Shown: one piece after another, positions 37,739 through 46,072 of the stretch
Numbering within the stretch: position 1 is the stretch's first letter
How the letters are laid out: each line of letters starts with the position of its first letter
Made by a program: the position numbers and the translations under genes
NCBI RefSeq assembly: GCF_021654575.1
Contig: NZ_AP024488.1
Span: 2,170,001-2,234,000, forward strand
Source: Desulfoluna limicola
GTDB lineage: Bacteria > Desulfobacterota > Desulfobacteria > Desulfobacterales > Desulfolunaceae
Length of the DNA stretch: 64,000 nucleotides
Direction of reading: 5' to 3'
The notes under the pieces: model-generated
The model's input: only the letters and a program-made list of their open reading frames with translations
Told to the model about the DNA's origin: nothing
Databases searched by the model: none

Positions 37739-38242
37739 TCACATCGCCGACCAAACCCCATCAACAAGAACAAATCCGACACGTTCAAGCAGGTGGATTG
37801 CCGGACCATTGGACGGGTCTACCTCCGCCACAAGGGAGCAATCCCCCTTTGCATCGATCACCCCGGCCTTGAGTTCTTCCAGGAGTTCCCCCCCGAAGCC
37901 CTGGTTCCAGAAAAAAGAGGAAAGCCACCCCCCCAACTCCACACGATCCCCCCGCCATCGGCTTAATACCAGAAAACCAACCAGATCCCGGGTGTGCCGC
38001 AACCTGACGGTTAAAGCGGCCTGTGCAGGGTCTTCAAGGGTACCGGCCAACCAGAGCCCGGCGGTTTCAACCGTGTCGATTCCCGTCGAAAACCGCCAGA
38101 CATCAGGAGAGTCAAACCCCGCACCCATCTCGGAGGCGTCGTCAGACTGAAAAGCACACACATCCAGCCTCTGTGTTGAGAACCCCGTTGAAAATAGAGA
38201 CTTCAACGGATGGACCCGCTGCTTGAGAAGATTCATTCGCAT
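37739..38242 (-). CDS. GNAT family acetyltransferase
   Basis: It has 167 residues. The acetyl-CoA fold is suggested by DLVGFLVLSRWRGDRVELGGW, then NQGFGGELLEELKAGV (the pyrophosphate-loop region, weaker than canonical RxxGxG) and DPSNGPAIHLLERVGFV, which matches the RimJ/RimL-like C-terminal motif. Substrate unknown. The start at 38242 follows GGGGAAG. The gene begins 3 bases after the stop of the hydratase gene and is surely cotranscribed with it. Confidence 0.82.
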   Translation of the reverse strand: MRMNLLKQRVHPLKSLFSTGFSTQRLDVCAFQSDDASEMGAGFDSPDVWRFSTGIDTVETAGLWLAGTLEDPAQAALTVRLRHTRDLVGFLVLSRWRGDRVELGGWLSSFFWNQGFGGELLEELKAGVIDAKGDCSLVAEVDPSNGPAIHLLERVGFVLVDGVWSAM

Positions 38243-38245
38243 GGG

Positions 38246-39052
38246 TCACTTCCCCGTAAATCTCGGGTCACGTTTTTCAAAAATGGCTTCAAGGGCTTCT
38301 TTGTGGTCATCTGAGCCGTGGCATTGAGCCTGCATAAAGGCACACTGCTCCAAAAAATCGGGCAGTTCCATCCGCTGCCCCATCTTCAATAGCTTCTTGG
38401 CCATGCGAAGGGCCTGGGGCGGTTTGGCAGCAATCTTCTCTGCCATCGCCCCTGCTGTCGCCATCAACGACTCGTGGGGAACCACCTTGGACACCAGCCC
38501 CATCTGAAGCGCGCTTTCCGCATCAATGACATCGGCGGTGAAGGTCAGCTCACACGCCTTGGACATCCCCACCGCCCGGGGCAGCAGCCAAGCCCCCCCG
38601 TCACCGGGTATGAGCCCCACACTGAGAAACGTCTCTCCGAATCTCGCCTTTTCCGAAGCGATGCGGATATCACACATAAGGGTAAGATCAAACCCCGCCC
38701 CCACAGCGGGCCCGTTGACAGCTGCAATGACCGGGATGGCAAGGGACTCCATGGCAAGGGGGATTTTTTGGACATGGGTCTTGTAGTTCGCCACCAGATC
38801 GGCGGCATCACCGGCGAACATCCCTTTTTTCTGTGCCATGTCCTTGATGTTGCCCCCCGATGAAAAGGCGGGATCGCTTCCCGTAAGAACAAGAACGCTG
38901 ACGCCGGGGTCGCTGTTGATCATCTCGACCAGTCGGCAAAGCTCATCCACCATCTTACGACCGGTGATGGCGTTTCTGGTCTCCGGGTGATTCAGCGTTG
39001 CGGTGAGAACACGCCCGTCGCGCGTCACAAGGATTTCGGTGAATCCGTCCAT
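38246..39052 (-). CDS. Enoyl-CoA hydratase/isomerase family protein
   Basis: Crotonase-fold enzyme likely acting in fatty acid or aromatic acyl-CoA metabolism. It has 268 residues from the ATG at 39052, preceded by AAGGAGAGGTC; a longer open frame to 39253 adds a non-family segment. The oxyanion-hole region DPAFSSGGNIKDMA and the second glycine motif GPAVGAGFDLTLMCDIRIAS are present. GETFLSVGLIPGDGGAWLLPR provides the acidic catalytic region. The substrate cannot be assigned. A GNAT gene follows directly. Confidence 0.9.
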   Translation of the reverse strand: MDGFTEILVTRDGRVLTATLNHPETRNAITGRKMVDELCRLVEMINSDPGVSVLVLTGSDPAFSSGGNIKDMAQKKGMFAGDAADLVANYKTHVQKIPLAMESLAIPVIAAVNGPAVGAGFDLTLMCDIRIASEKARFGETFLSVGLIPGDGGAWLLPRAVGMSKACELTFTADVIDAESALQMGLVSKVVPHESLMATAGAMAEKIAAKPPQALRMAKKLLKMGQRMELPDFLEQCAFMQAQCHGSDDHKEALEAIFEKRDPRFTGK

Positions 39053-39292
39053 GACCTCTCCTTTTGCTGATGTCCGTCCTCGACGTTTCCATGGGACCGT
39101 TCTTAAGGAATTTGTTTCAAACAGCGTCTCGCGAAAGCCCTGCCCTTGATATGCAGCAATGCTGCACGGTGCTATTACTGGACCCACTGTAGCAAAACAA
39201 CCGGTATATTTCACCGAAAATGAAAAACAGCCCTCCCGTACCGGGGACGGCATTCACCCTGTAAACAAAACCAGGCACCCCTCGCCCCTAAG

Positions 39293-39536
39293 TCGGATAA
39301 TTCACGAGCCGGGTGCGCTTCTATGCAAGGCATCAGAGGCGCAGATTCAGTGGTTTACCTCAAGGCCCTGATAACGCTGCAGATGAGCGCACCCGGCTCG
39401 CCCGAAGGGTGAGAAAACCGAGCAGCAAACCCTGAACCACATTTTGCATTGTTCAAACAACCAAACTTTTCGCAATAACAAACCATAATTATGGCCAATT
39501 GCCTACACCCCGTCGTTTTCTCATGAAATATCCGGG
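39293..39536. mobile_element. Miniature inverted-repeat element, copy 2
   Basis: Second copy of the element at 23456. The right end GAAATATCCGGG (39525-39536) is intact and the left end (GTCGGATAATTCACGAG at 39293) is degenerate. The inner part 39391-39538 aligns with 23481-23628 without length change. This copy is longer because it has gained an extra arm pair: CGAGCCGGGTGCGCTT near 39305 and its near-complement ending at 39400. Confidence 0.55.
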
Positions 39537-39750
39537 CTAACTCAACGACCAGGGAAAAATCCAGGGCTTGACAGAAAAGAAAACTCCGATTAAAAAGCGT
39601 AAGCTCGCAGCTTGGTGCTCTTTTTTTGACGCCGGGTCAGAGAACCCGTCACCGTGCGGGTTTTTTTGTGCCCGAACACCATGGCCCCTGCAGCGGGCGC
39701 CGGCATGGCAGATCATGCCGGAACGAACCAAGCCCCAAGGAGAATTGCCC

Positions 39751-40737
39751 ATGCTGCACCCCGTCGTACAAACACCCCAATGCGCCATTCACCGCATTTC
39801 TGATGATACCCCCTCACGCATCGACCGCCTCGTTGTGTCCACCCCCGAAACCCGGGCCATTGCCAACGACCCCAGGGTCATGGGAATCGACTACACGCGT
39901 CGCCTCAAAAACACCTGCGCCAGAACTCTTTCCATGCTCAAAGCCGGGGAGATGATCTGCCTCGAAGAGCACGAGACCATTGTCTACGACATCCTGCGCG
40001 GCGGCCTCAATTTCGGCCTCCGGGAGGCCCTGGCCGATGCCTTCTCCTGGAACCGCCACGGCGGCTCCTTCATCAGCGCCCAGCGTGCGAGAATCGATGA
40101 CGATCCCGAGCAGTGGCACATCATGGAGAGCGAGTACAGCAAGGTCTACATGCCCCAAACCGCCAGCATCGTCATCGGCGATGTGGTGGCCACCGGCACC
40201 AGCCTGGAACACGCCATGAAGGCCCTGGTGGCAGAGGCGGAAAAACAGGGCACCGCCCTGCGCTCCATCGTCTTCTTCACCTACGGCGGCCCCCGGGCCG
40301 AAGAGATCCTCGAAGCGGCCGACGCCATGTGCCGGGAGCGGTTCCCCTCCTACGAGGGCACCACCCTCATCTATCTGGAAGGACGCTTCATCATCCCCAC
40401 GGAAGAGACGCCCCTCTCCATCAAAATCACCGGGACCGACCTCCTGCGAACCGGCGCCCTCATGGCCCCGGAGTTCATCGCCTCCCAGTACGAGGACCCG
40501 TCGTATCCCATCCAGCGCTGCACCATCTACGATGCAGGGTCCCGCGCCTTCTGGACCCCGGAATACATCGGGGACCTCACCGAATACTGGGGCGAGACCC
40601 TGGCCCTGGCCGAAAACGGCATGGACTTCGAGGCCCTCCTCAAAGAACGCTTCCCCGAGCTCGATGCCACCCGCTTCGGCACGGTGGACCTGGCCGAGAT
40701 CTGCCGCAAGCAGATCGCCCAACTGGAACCCAACTAA
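39751..40737 (+). CDS. Phosphoribosyltransferase-fold protein
   Basis: It has 328 residues from the ATG at 39751, with AAGGAG 9 bases upstream; the upstream in-frame extension is not family-like. The PRPP-binding loop is clear in IVIGDVVATGTSL (140-152), and ILRGGLNFG (81-89) fits the phosphate-binding second loop. The remainder (PSYEGTTLIYLEGRFIIPTEE; SRAFWTPEYIGD) is longer than usual for uracil or hypoxanthine PRTases and resembles a distinct PRTase-like branch. It is followed by a cytosine permease gene about 500 bases away. A role in pyrimidine salvage is inferred from this neighbourhood, not shown by sequence. Confidence 0.8.
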   Translation: MLHPVVQTPQCAIHRISDDTPSRIDRLVVSTPETRAIANDPRVMGIDYTRRLKNTCARTLSMLKAGEMICLEEHETIVYDILRGGLNFGLREALADAFSWNRHGGSFISAQRARIDDDPEQWHIMESEYSKVYMPQTASIVIGDVVATGTSLEHAMKALVAEAEKQGTALRSIVFFTYGGPRAEEILEAADAMCRERFPSYEGTTLIYLEGRFIIPTEETPLSIKITGTDLLRTGALMAPEFIASQYEDPSYPIQRCTIYDAGSRAFWTPEYIGDLTEYWGETLALAENGMDFEALLKERFPELDATRFGTVDLAEICRKQIAQLEPN

Positions 40738-40751
40738 GAACGAGGTGAGCC

Positions 40752-40830
40752 ACCTTGAAAGCGTGTTCGCGAATGCTCACCCCTCGTTCCTCGGGTTCAC
40801 ATTCGCTGACGGGCTTCGCCCGTGAAGAGT
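40752..40830 (+). repeat. Dispersed repeat family R5, copy 2
   Basis: GTTCGCGAATGCTC, CCTCGTTCCTCGGG and CATTCGCTGACGGGC occur in the same order as at 17790-17862 and, reversed, at 50640-50705. Confidence 0.65.
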
Positions 40831-41062
40831 GTTTCGGTGATACAACCTTCATCTTCATCCTCAGCCGCAAGAAAAAATGGCTTAGTGATGTGGACGCAAA
40901 ATGCACCTCATTACAACACCTGTATCGCGTTCGCCATATGGGTTATTAGATGCTTTCACCGCCACCGGACACACACAGATTAAAGTCGATTCTACTTAAG
41001 ATATGGCACCGTCTCCAAAGCGTTTGAGACTTATGAGAACATATGACTAAACCACCGGCATT

Positions 41063-41174
41063 GGAGGCGGGCTCAGCCCGCGGCGAACGCCCTTGCGATT
41101 TGACCCGAGGCACGAGGGACAAAGCGCAAGGGCAATAAGCTTTCGAGGTGGCTCACCTCGCCGCCGGAGGCATC
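41063..41174 (+). repeat. Dispersed palindromic repeat family R2, copy 2
   Basis: Near-identical to 17947-18060: GGAGGCGGGC, GAACGCCCTTGCGATTTG, CGAGGTGGCTCACCTCG and GCCGCCGGAGGCAT all match in order. It lies in the gap before codB, whose ribosome site follows about 50 bases later. Confidence 0.85.
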
Positions 41175-41231
41175 GCTTTTTAATCCTGCTTTGATAATAC
41201 TAAGGCAATGCTTTTACCGATAGGAGAACAG

Positions 41232-42488
41232 ATGAAGAAAGACCACGCTGCTGATACCGATTTCGCCCTTACCCATGTCTCCGACTCCCACCGAAAGGGC
41301 TTCTGGCCCATGCTGGTGGTGATGCTCGGGTTTACCTTTTTCTCGGCCAGCATGTGGTCCGGCGGCAAGCTCGGCACGGGCCTTACCGCCTGGCAGCTCA
41401 TCGCCACGGTGATGACCGGCAACCTGCTTCTGGGCTGCTACACCGGCCTTCTGGCGTCCATCGCCGCCAAAACGGGCCTCTCCACCCACCTTCTGGCGCG
41501 GTTCTCCTTTGGCGAGAAGGGCTCGTACCTTCCCTCGTTTCTTCTCTCCATCACCCAGGTGGGATGGTTTGGGGTCGGCGTTGCCATGTTCGCCCTGCCC
41601 GTCCAAAAGGTCACCGGCTGGAACATCCACGCCCTCATCATCGGATCCGGCCTCTTGATGACCGCAACGGCCTGGTTCGGTTTTCGGGCCCTCACCATCT
41701 TGAGCTTCATCGCCGTGCCCTCCATCGCCATCCTGGGAAGCCTCTCGGTGGGCAAAGCCTTCACGGAGTTCGGCGGCCTCGACGCCTGGTTTGCCATGAC
41801 CCCTTCTGAGCCCATGGGCCTGTTCACCGCCATCGGCATCTGCGTGGCCTCCTTCATCAGCGGCGGCACCCTCACGCCGGACTTCACCCGCTTTGCCAAA
41901 AATAAGAAGACAGCCGTCTCCACCACGGTCATCGCCTTCTTCCTCGGCAACAGCCTCATGTTTCTCTTCGGCGCGGTGGGCGCGGCCTTTTACCAGCAGT
42001 CGGACATCTCCGACGTGCTCATGAACCAGGGCATGATCGTCTGGGCCATGGTCATCCTCGGCCTCAACATCTGGACCACCAATGACAACGCCCTCTACGC
42101 TTCGGGCCTCGGTTTTTCCAACATCACGGGCCTACCCAAAAAACTCGTGGTCCTTGCCAACGGCGTCATCGGCACCCTGGCCGCCCTCTACCTCTACAAC
42201 AACTTCGTGGGATGGCTCAGCCTCCTCAACACCATGCTTCCTTCCATCGGCGGCATCCTCATCGCCGACTACTTCATGGTGCGCAAACGCCTCTACGGCA
42301 CCCTTGACGACACCCACTTCGACACCGTCCGCCCCACCGCCATCATCGCCTGGGCCGCCGGTGTCGTGGCCGCCAAGACCCTCCCCGGCATCGCCCCGGT
42401 CAACAGCGTCCTGGCCGCCATCGGCGTCTACCTCGTGGCCGAACAGCTCATGGGCAGCATCAAAAGCGCGGAAAGCGAAGCCGCTTAA
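41232..42488 (+). CDS. codB: Cytosine permease (NCS1 family)
   Basis: Takes up cytosine across the inner membrane. It has 418 residues from the ATG at 41232, with TAGGAGAACAG just upstream. About 12 predicted membrane helices. FTFFSASMWSGGKLG, LLSITQVGWFGVGVAMFALP, ISGGTLTPDFTRFAKNKK and DNALYASGLGFSNITGLPKK agree with CodB-type NCS1 transporters. No codA deaminase is seen; the PRTase-like gene upstream may belong to the same salvage set. A R1 repeat and two hairpins follow the stop. Confidence 0.93.
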   Translation: MKKDHAADTDFALTHVSDSHRKGFWPMLVVMLGFTFFSASMWSGGKLGTGLTAWQLIATVMTGNLLLGCYTGLLASIAAKTGLSTHLLARFSFGEKGSYLPSFLLSITQVGWFGVGVAMFALPVQKVTGWNIHALIIGSGLLMTATAWFGFRALTILSFIAVPSIAILGSLSVGKAFTEFGGLDAWFAMTPSEPMGLFTAIGICVASFISGGTLTPDFTRFAKNKKTAVSTTVIAFFLGNSLMFLFGAVGAAFYQQSDISDVLMNQGMIVWAMVILGLNIWTTNDNALYASGLGFSNITGLPKKLVVLANGVIGTLAALYLYNNFVGWLSLLNTMLPSIGGILIADYFMVRKRLYGTLDDTHFDTVRPTAIIAWAAGVVAAKTLPGIAPVNSVLAAIGVYLVAEQLMGSIKSAESEAA

Positions 42489-42496
42489 AAAAATAG

Positions 42497-42547
42497 GCCT
42501 CCGGCAGCCCCTGCCGGGGGCCAAACTTTTGAAAAGTTTGACAAACA
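42497..42547 (+). repeat. Dispersed repeat family R1, copy at codB end
   Basis: GCCTCCGGCAGCCCCTGCCGGGGGC is followed by AAACTTTTGAAAAGTTTGACAAACA. Both halves are palindromic. The same unit recurs at 43646 and 52615, and reversed at 17181. Confidence 0.8.
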
Positions 42548-42616
42548 GATCGTGAAAGCCACTTCGACTTATACGAAGGCGTTGGTAAACCAACTGATTC
42601 TTATTCGTCGAGCATG

Positions 42617-42667
42617 CCCCCCCTGTAGTCGCTCAGCCCTTTTGGGGCTGAGCGACTACAGGGGGGG
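42617..42667. repeat. Long perfect inverted repeat
   Basis: A 23-base arm (42617-42639: seven C, then TGTAGTCGCTCAGCCC) is perfectly complementary to 42645-42667, with a five-base loop. It lies 130 bases after codB. No T-tract follows, so it is not a classical terminator. It may be a palindromic unit or a mobile element end. Confidence 0.7.
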
Positions 42668-42746
42668 GGCAGCCAAAAGTTTGCGGGAGCCATTTTCAAT
42701 AAGCGACCCTCCGGAGGCTTACTGAATCGTTACGAAAAGACTAAAA

Positions 42747-42789
42747 AAAGCCCGATGCATGGCGCTTCCAGCGCCATGCATCGGGCTTT
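42747..42789. terminator. Bidirectional terminator between codB and the small HlyD-type gene
   Basis: A perfect 19-base-pair stem, 42747-42765 with 42771-42789, around CCCGATGCATGGCGC. It has an A-run on the left and CTTTC on the right. Confidence 0.9.
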
Positions 42790-42853
42790 CATTATTACAC
42801 ACCAGGACGGATGAAATTCATCAGCCCCAGGAGCCATCACCCGAAATTAAAAA

Positions 42854-43621
42854 TCACCCTTTCTCCAGTTTCACCGGTGTTTCATTGAATCGCACCCGGC
42901 ATTTCAGACCGGCAGAAATCGTATATTTCGGGTTGGGAAGTTTCAGGCGGACACCAAAGGTACCGCTTCCGGCATCCACCACATGGTCGACGACACTCAC
43001 CATAACCTGATAACGGCCGCCGGCGGGCGATTCGGAAATGACCTCGGCTTTCATCCCTTTTCGAATCAACCCGAGGTACTCCACCGGTACGATCACTTCG
43101 ACATGGATGGGATGAATGCGGGCAAGGGTCATGATCGAGCCTTCGCCGATGTACTCTCCCGGGGCCCCCGTCCTTTTCACCACAATCCCGTCCACAGGGC
43201 TTTCAATGGTCCGGAGTCGAAGACGCTCCAGGGCCTCCTTCTCCTCAAGTTCGGACAGCGTGATCTCGGTCTCAAGCTCGTCCTTTTCATGCATGGAAAT
43301 CAGCTTCTTCCGGAAAAGCTCCTCATTTCGTACGAGCTTGCGCTTGACAAAGTCCACCTTTGCACGCGCCAGCTCTACGGCGGCCTGCTCAACCCCCGAT
43401 TTCAACCGGGCAAGGACCTCCCCTGTCCTGACACGATCCCCCCGGCTCACGGTGATCTCATCAATAATCCCCGGCACCTGGCTGCTTAACTCCACCACCT
43501 CGCTCGGCTCAAGGATCCCCTCCAGCTCAAGGATGCCTTCGGCATGCCCCCGGCCCCCGACAAACAGCACCATCGCCCCTGCAGCCCCCCACAAAGCCAG
43601 GACTCTCAACACTTTAAACAT
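42854..43621 (-). CDS. Small HlyD-type periplasmic adaptor protein
   Basis: It has 255 residues from the ATG at 43621, preceded by GGAGG; the frame is open to 43672, but the extra codons are R1 repeat. The signal peptide is about 1-27. The barrel-sandwich/lipoyl halves are seen as SSQVPGIIDEITVSRGDRV and IESPVDGIVVKRTGAPGEYI, separated by a coiled-coil hairpin (KVDFVKRKLVRNEELFRKK; SELEEKEALERL). A beta-barrel follows (VVPVEYLGL-type IVPVEYLGLIRKG). It is the downstream end of the giant-protein island, separated from the SecA-like gene by the group II intron. It probably bridges the inner-membrane parts to an outer-membrane channel; no RND pump or TolC gene is in the window. Confidence 0.85.
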   Translation of the reverse strand: MFKVLRVLALWGAAGAMVLFVGGRGHAEGILELEGILEPSEVVELSSQVPGIIDEITVSRGDRVRTGEVLARLKSGVEQAAVELARAKVDFVKRKLVRNEELFRKKLISMHEKDELETEITLSELEEKEALERLRLRTIESPVDGIVVKRTGAPGEYIGEGSIMTLARIHPIHVEVIVPVEYLGLIRKGMKAEVISESPAGGRYQVMVSVVDHVVDAGSGTFGVRLKLPNPKYTISAGLKCRVRFNETPVKLEKG

Positions 43622-43645
43622 CACAATCCTCCGATAAAGAGTAAT

Positions 43646-43697
43646 GCCCCCGGCGGCCCTGCCGGGGGCCAAACTTTTGAAAAGTTTGACAAACAGG
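43646..43697 (+). repeat. Dispersed repeat family R1, copy upstream of the small HlyD gene
   Basis: GCCCCCGGCGGCCCTGCCGGGGGC and AAACTTTTGAAAAGTTTGACAAACAGG, as at 42497. The repeat supplies the false N-terminal extension of the adjacent minus-strand frame. Confidence 0.8.
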
Positions 43698-43799
43698 CTT
43701 TAGAACTGGTTCGGTTGCTTCAACGATGTTGAAAATCGTAAGTTATGAGTCCGGCAACTAAAGATACAAACCAGCAATGAAAGAGAGATCAAAGTTGTC

Positions 43800-43863
43800 G
43801 GGCGAAGCCCGAGCCGAAGGCCTTTGCGATTTGACCCGAGGAACGAGGGGCAAAGCGCAAAGG
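43800..43863 (+). repeat. Dispersed repeat family R2, left part split by the intron
   Basis: GCCTTTGCGATTTGACCCGAGGAACGAGGGGCAAAGCGCAAAGG matches the first hairpin of the R2 copies at 17947 and 41063. The continuation of the repeat is found only at 45965, after the group II intron. Confidence 0.75.
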
Positions 43864-43918
43864 ATCGAGTAGGGTGAAGCAGAGTGTCGCGATACACCTC
43901 TGCTTCATCCCTCTCACA

Positions 43919-43949
43919 GAACCGTGCGTACGGGCCTCGTACACGGCTC
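43919..43949 (-). ncRNA. Group II intron domain V
   Basis: On the minus strand the sequence starts GAGCCGTGTACG and ends CGTACGCACGGTTC, the standard domain V hairpin with an AGGC-type tip. It is the catalytic core of the ribozyme. Domain VI follows at about 43876-43905 (GAAGCAGAG...TCTGCTTC). Confidence 0.85.
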
Positions 43950-43959
43950 CTGCTCAACC

Positions 43960-45237
43960 TTATCCCCTGTTGATAGGGGGAAGCACGCCCGTCTCGATCT
44001 TATCCATTGCAAACAACCCGAGTTCATCGAACCACTTTTTGGGCATTGCCCAATGGCTATACTGACATGCGGCATTTCGCCATGAGGCCATCTTGATGCG
44101 TTGGAACTCCTCTTGGTAGCCCAGTTGCCTGAGCCTTCGATGGAGCTTTTGTGGAACCTTCCACAACTTCATCTGGATGGATCTCAAGCGCCTGCGTATC
44201 CACTTCATCATTGACTGGAGCACACTTTTGCAGTTCGCCACCTTAAAATAGTTGGCAAAACCACGCAGTATTGGATTCAGGTCACTGATGATTTTCTGTA
44301 AATTCACAGGACTGTTTCGCTTGGTGCGACGCCTGATTTTATCTTTAAAGCCCTGAAGTCGGTCGTCCTTGATTTGAGTAAATCCTGAACGAATGACCAC
44401 ACCAAGATACGGCACCCCTTGCATCAGACTTGTTATGTGAGTCTTCTTCTGGTTTACCGTCAGTTTTAGTCGCTTTTCGAGATATTCAGTCGCCACTTCC
44501 AGAACATTCTCAGCCCCGGCTTTACTGCCTTTGAAGATGACAATATCATCGGCATAACGCGTGATACGATGCCCCTTTCGCCTCATATACTGGTCAAACT
44601 TGTCCAGATATATGTTCGCCAGCAATGGGCTGATCACTCCACCTTGAGGGCTGCCAACATCTGTCGGCTCCAACGCGCCGGAGTTCAGAACACCACTTTC
44701 AAGGAACATGCGGATCAGCTTCAGGATACTTCCGTCTGCCACTTTTTCTCGTATTGCATGGATGATCAATTCGTGATCCAGCGTATCAAAGCACTTGCTC
44801 AGATCCATATCCACAACCCACTCCAACCCGTAGTCGCGCATGAATGCCGTTGCCTTGGCAATGGCGTCTTGTGCACTCCGCTTGGGCCTGTATCCGTAAC
44901 TGGACGGATGAAAACCCGGATCAAAGATGGGATCCAGTATGTTCTTTACAGCCTGCTGGACCACTCGGTCCCGAACTATCGGTATCCCTATTTTCCTGAT
45001 CCCACCGTCCGGTTTCGCGATTTCTACGCGCTTCACCGGCGTGGGGCGATAGGTCTTCCCGCGCAGTTCGATAAGGAGGGTATGGATGTTTGCGTCCAGG
45101 TGTAAGGCAAAATCTTTGCAGGACTGCCCGTCTACTCCGGGAGCTCCATTCGCCGATTTCACCTTTTTAAACGCCTCCAACAGGGTTTCTCGATACAAAA
45201 GCCTGTCATAGAGACTGTACCAGACACGACAACTCAT
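43960..45237 (-). CDS. Group II intron reverse transcriptase/maturase
   Basis: It has 425 residues. The RT domain shows GAPGVDGQS, RKIGIPIVRDRVVQQA, SYGYRPKRSA, DVGSPQGGVISPLLANI and the active site YADD at 228-231. The thumb/maturase part (ILRGFANYFKVANCKSV; WIRRRLRSIQMKLWK) and the C-terminus resemble class C intron proteins such as GsI-IIC. No HNH endonuclease domain follows, also as in class C. The start at 45237 has GAAGGAGAAGGG just upstream. The frame is intact, so the intron may still be mobile. Confidence 0.95.
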   Translation of the reverse strand: MSCRVWYSLYDRLLYRETLLEAFKKVKSANGAPGVDGQSCKDFALHLDANIHTLLIELRGKTYRPTPVKRVEIAKPDGGIRKIGIPIVRDRVVQQAVKNILDPIFDPGFHPSSYGYRPKRSAQDAIAKATAFMRDYGLEWVVDMDLSKCFDTLDHELIIHAIREKVADGSILKLIRMFLESGVLNSGALEPTDVGSPQGGVISPLLANIYLDKFDQYMRRKGHRITRYADDIVIFKGSKAGAENVLEVATEYLEKRLKLTVNQKKTHITSLMQGVPYLGVVIRSGFTQIKDDRLQGFKDKIRRRTKRNSPVNLQKIISDLNPILRGFANYFKVANCKSVLQSMMKWIRRRLRSIQMKLWKVPQKLHRRLRQLGYQEEFQRIKMASWRNAACQYSHWAMPKKWFDELGLFAMDKIETGVLPPINRG

Positions 45238-45964
45238 CCCTTCTCCTTCGCTTCGTCTCTTCTCTCACATCATACCGAGGGTGCGTTTCGACACTTCAAC
45301 AACGAGGAACTGCCTTCTATCCGTATTCGGCAATATACAGCCCCTTACGTCATCTACTTCGATGAGAGCAGTTTGCTTAAAGAGCCCTGTTCCCAGGGGT
45401 ACTTCAACGCCACTAGCCCGCCGCCATAGACGGTTTGGTTCTCCGCATCTCTAATGTGACGGTTTCTAAGACTTTCGGTTAAACTTCACCCCTTCGCAAC
45501 TGCCGACGCTTTTGGCTCTCCGACAGCTCCAGCAGACACCGGCTGCTGGTCATCCCTGTTTTCTCCTCCACACCGTTACCGGGCTTCTCAGGCAGGGACT
45601 TCATCACTACTACGGGGTCATCTGCCACCCTGCAGAGAATCTCACCCTCTTTGCTTGTCGGGTAATCTCCTTCTTAAGAACTCTACAGGGCTTCCCCGGT
45701 TAATTTCCGGTCCCTGTGAACGATCCCATCCTCACCCACTCATGCAGTCTGTCCGAGTACTGGGCATCGCCTTAGTTGGCAGGCTTACCCACTGCACCAG
45801 CCGTATCTGGTTCGCTTACGCTATGTACCGTTCACTTCCTATCGCTTCCTTCAGACCCTTCCGTTACCAGAAACGCCCTTGCGATTCGGATTGATTTCCC
45901 CTCGAACGGGGCATCTCTGCTCTCTTTCAAACAGACGGGATACCGGCTTTGCCGGGCAAACCAA

Positions 45965-46001
45965 CCAGCTTTCGAGGTGGCTCACCTCGCCGCCGGAGGC
46001 A
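45965..46001 (+). repeat. Dispersed repeat family R2, right part split by the intron
   Basis: CAGCTTTCGAGGTGGCTCACCTCGCCGCCGGAGGCA equals the right end of the intact R2 copies (for example 41143-41172). Together with 43800-43863 it marks the insertion site of the intron. Confidence 0.8.
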
Positions 46002-46072
46002 AGTTTGTTCCTGCCACTTTCAGAAAAGAAGGCACGCTTCAGGCTTTTCCTCTGTGCTCTCTGTGATTATTT

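Larger units (their letters stand above)
43864..45961 (-). mobile_element. Group II intron, class C-like, about 2.1 kb
   Basis: Self-splicing retroelement read on the minus strand. It encodes a reverse transcriptase in domain IV and has a typical domain V (43919-43949) and VI at the 3' side. Proposed ends are G at 45961 (5', GTTTGCCCGG) and T at 43864 (3', CTACTCGAT). They were set by where the split R2 repeat resumes; they are approximate. The 5' exon ends with a CGAGGTG/CACCTCG hairpin about 12 bases before the junction, which fits the class C habit of inserting beside stem-loops. The total length is usual for class C introns. Confidence 0.7.

Noticed and set aside
38246..39253. Longer start for the enoyl-CoA hydratase gene
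   Set aside because: Sequence above 39052 is not crotonase-like and AAGGAGAGGTC precedes the chosen ATG.
43622..43672. N-terminal extension of the small HlyD frame
   Set aside because: It is translated R1 repeat sequence; GGAGG places the start at 43621. The same applies to the extension of the GAF-HlyD gene above 52563.
44569..45105. 178-codon plus-strand frame inside the group II intron
   Set aside because: Antisense to the intact reverse transcriptase gene with YADD motif.
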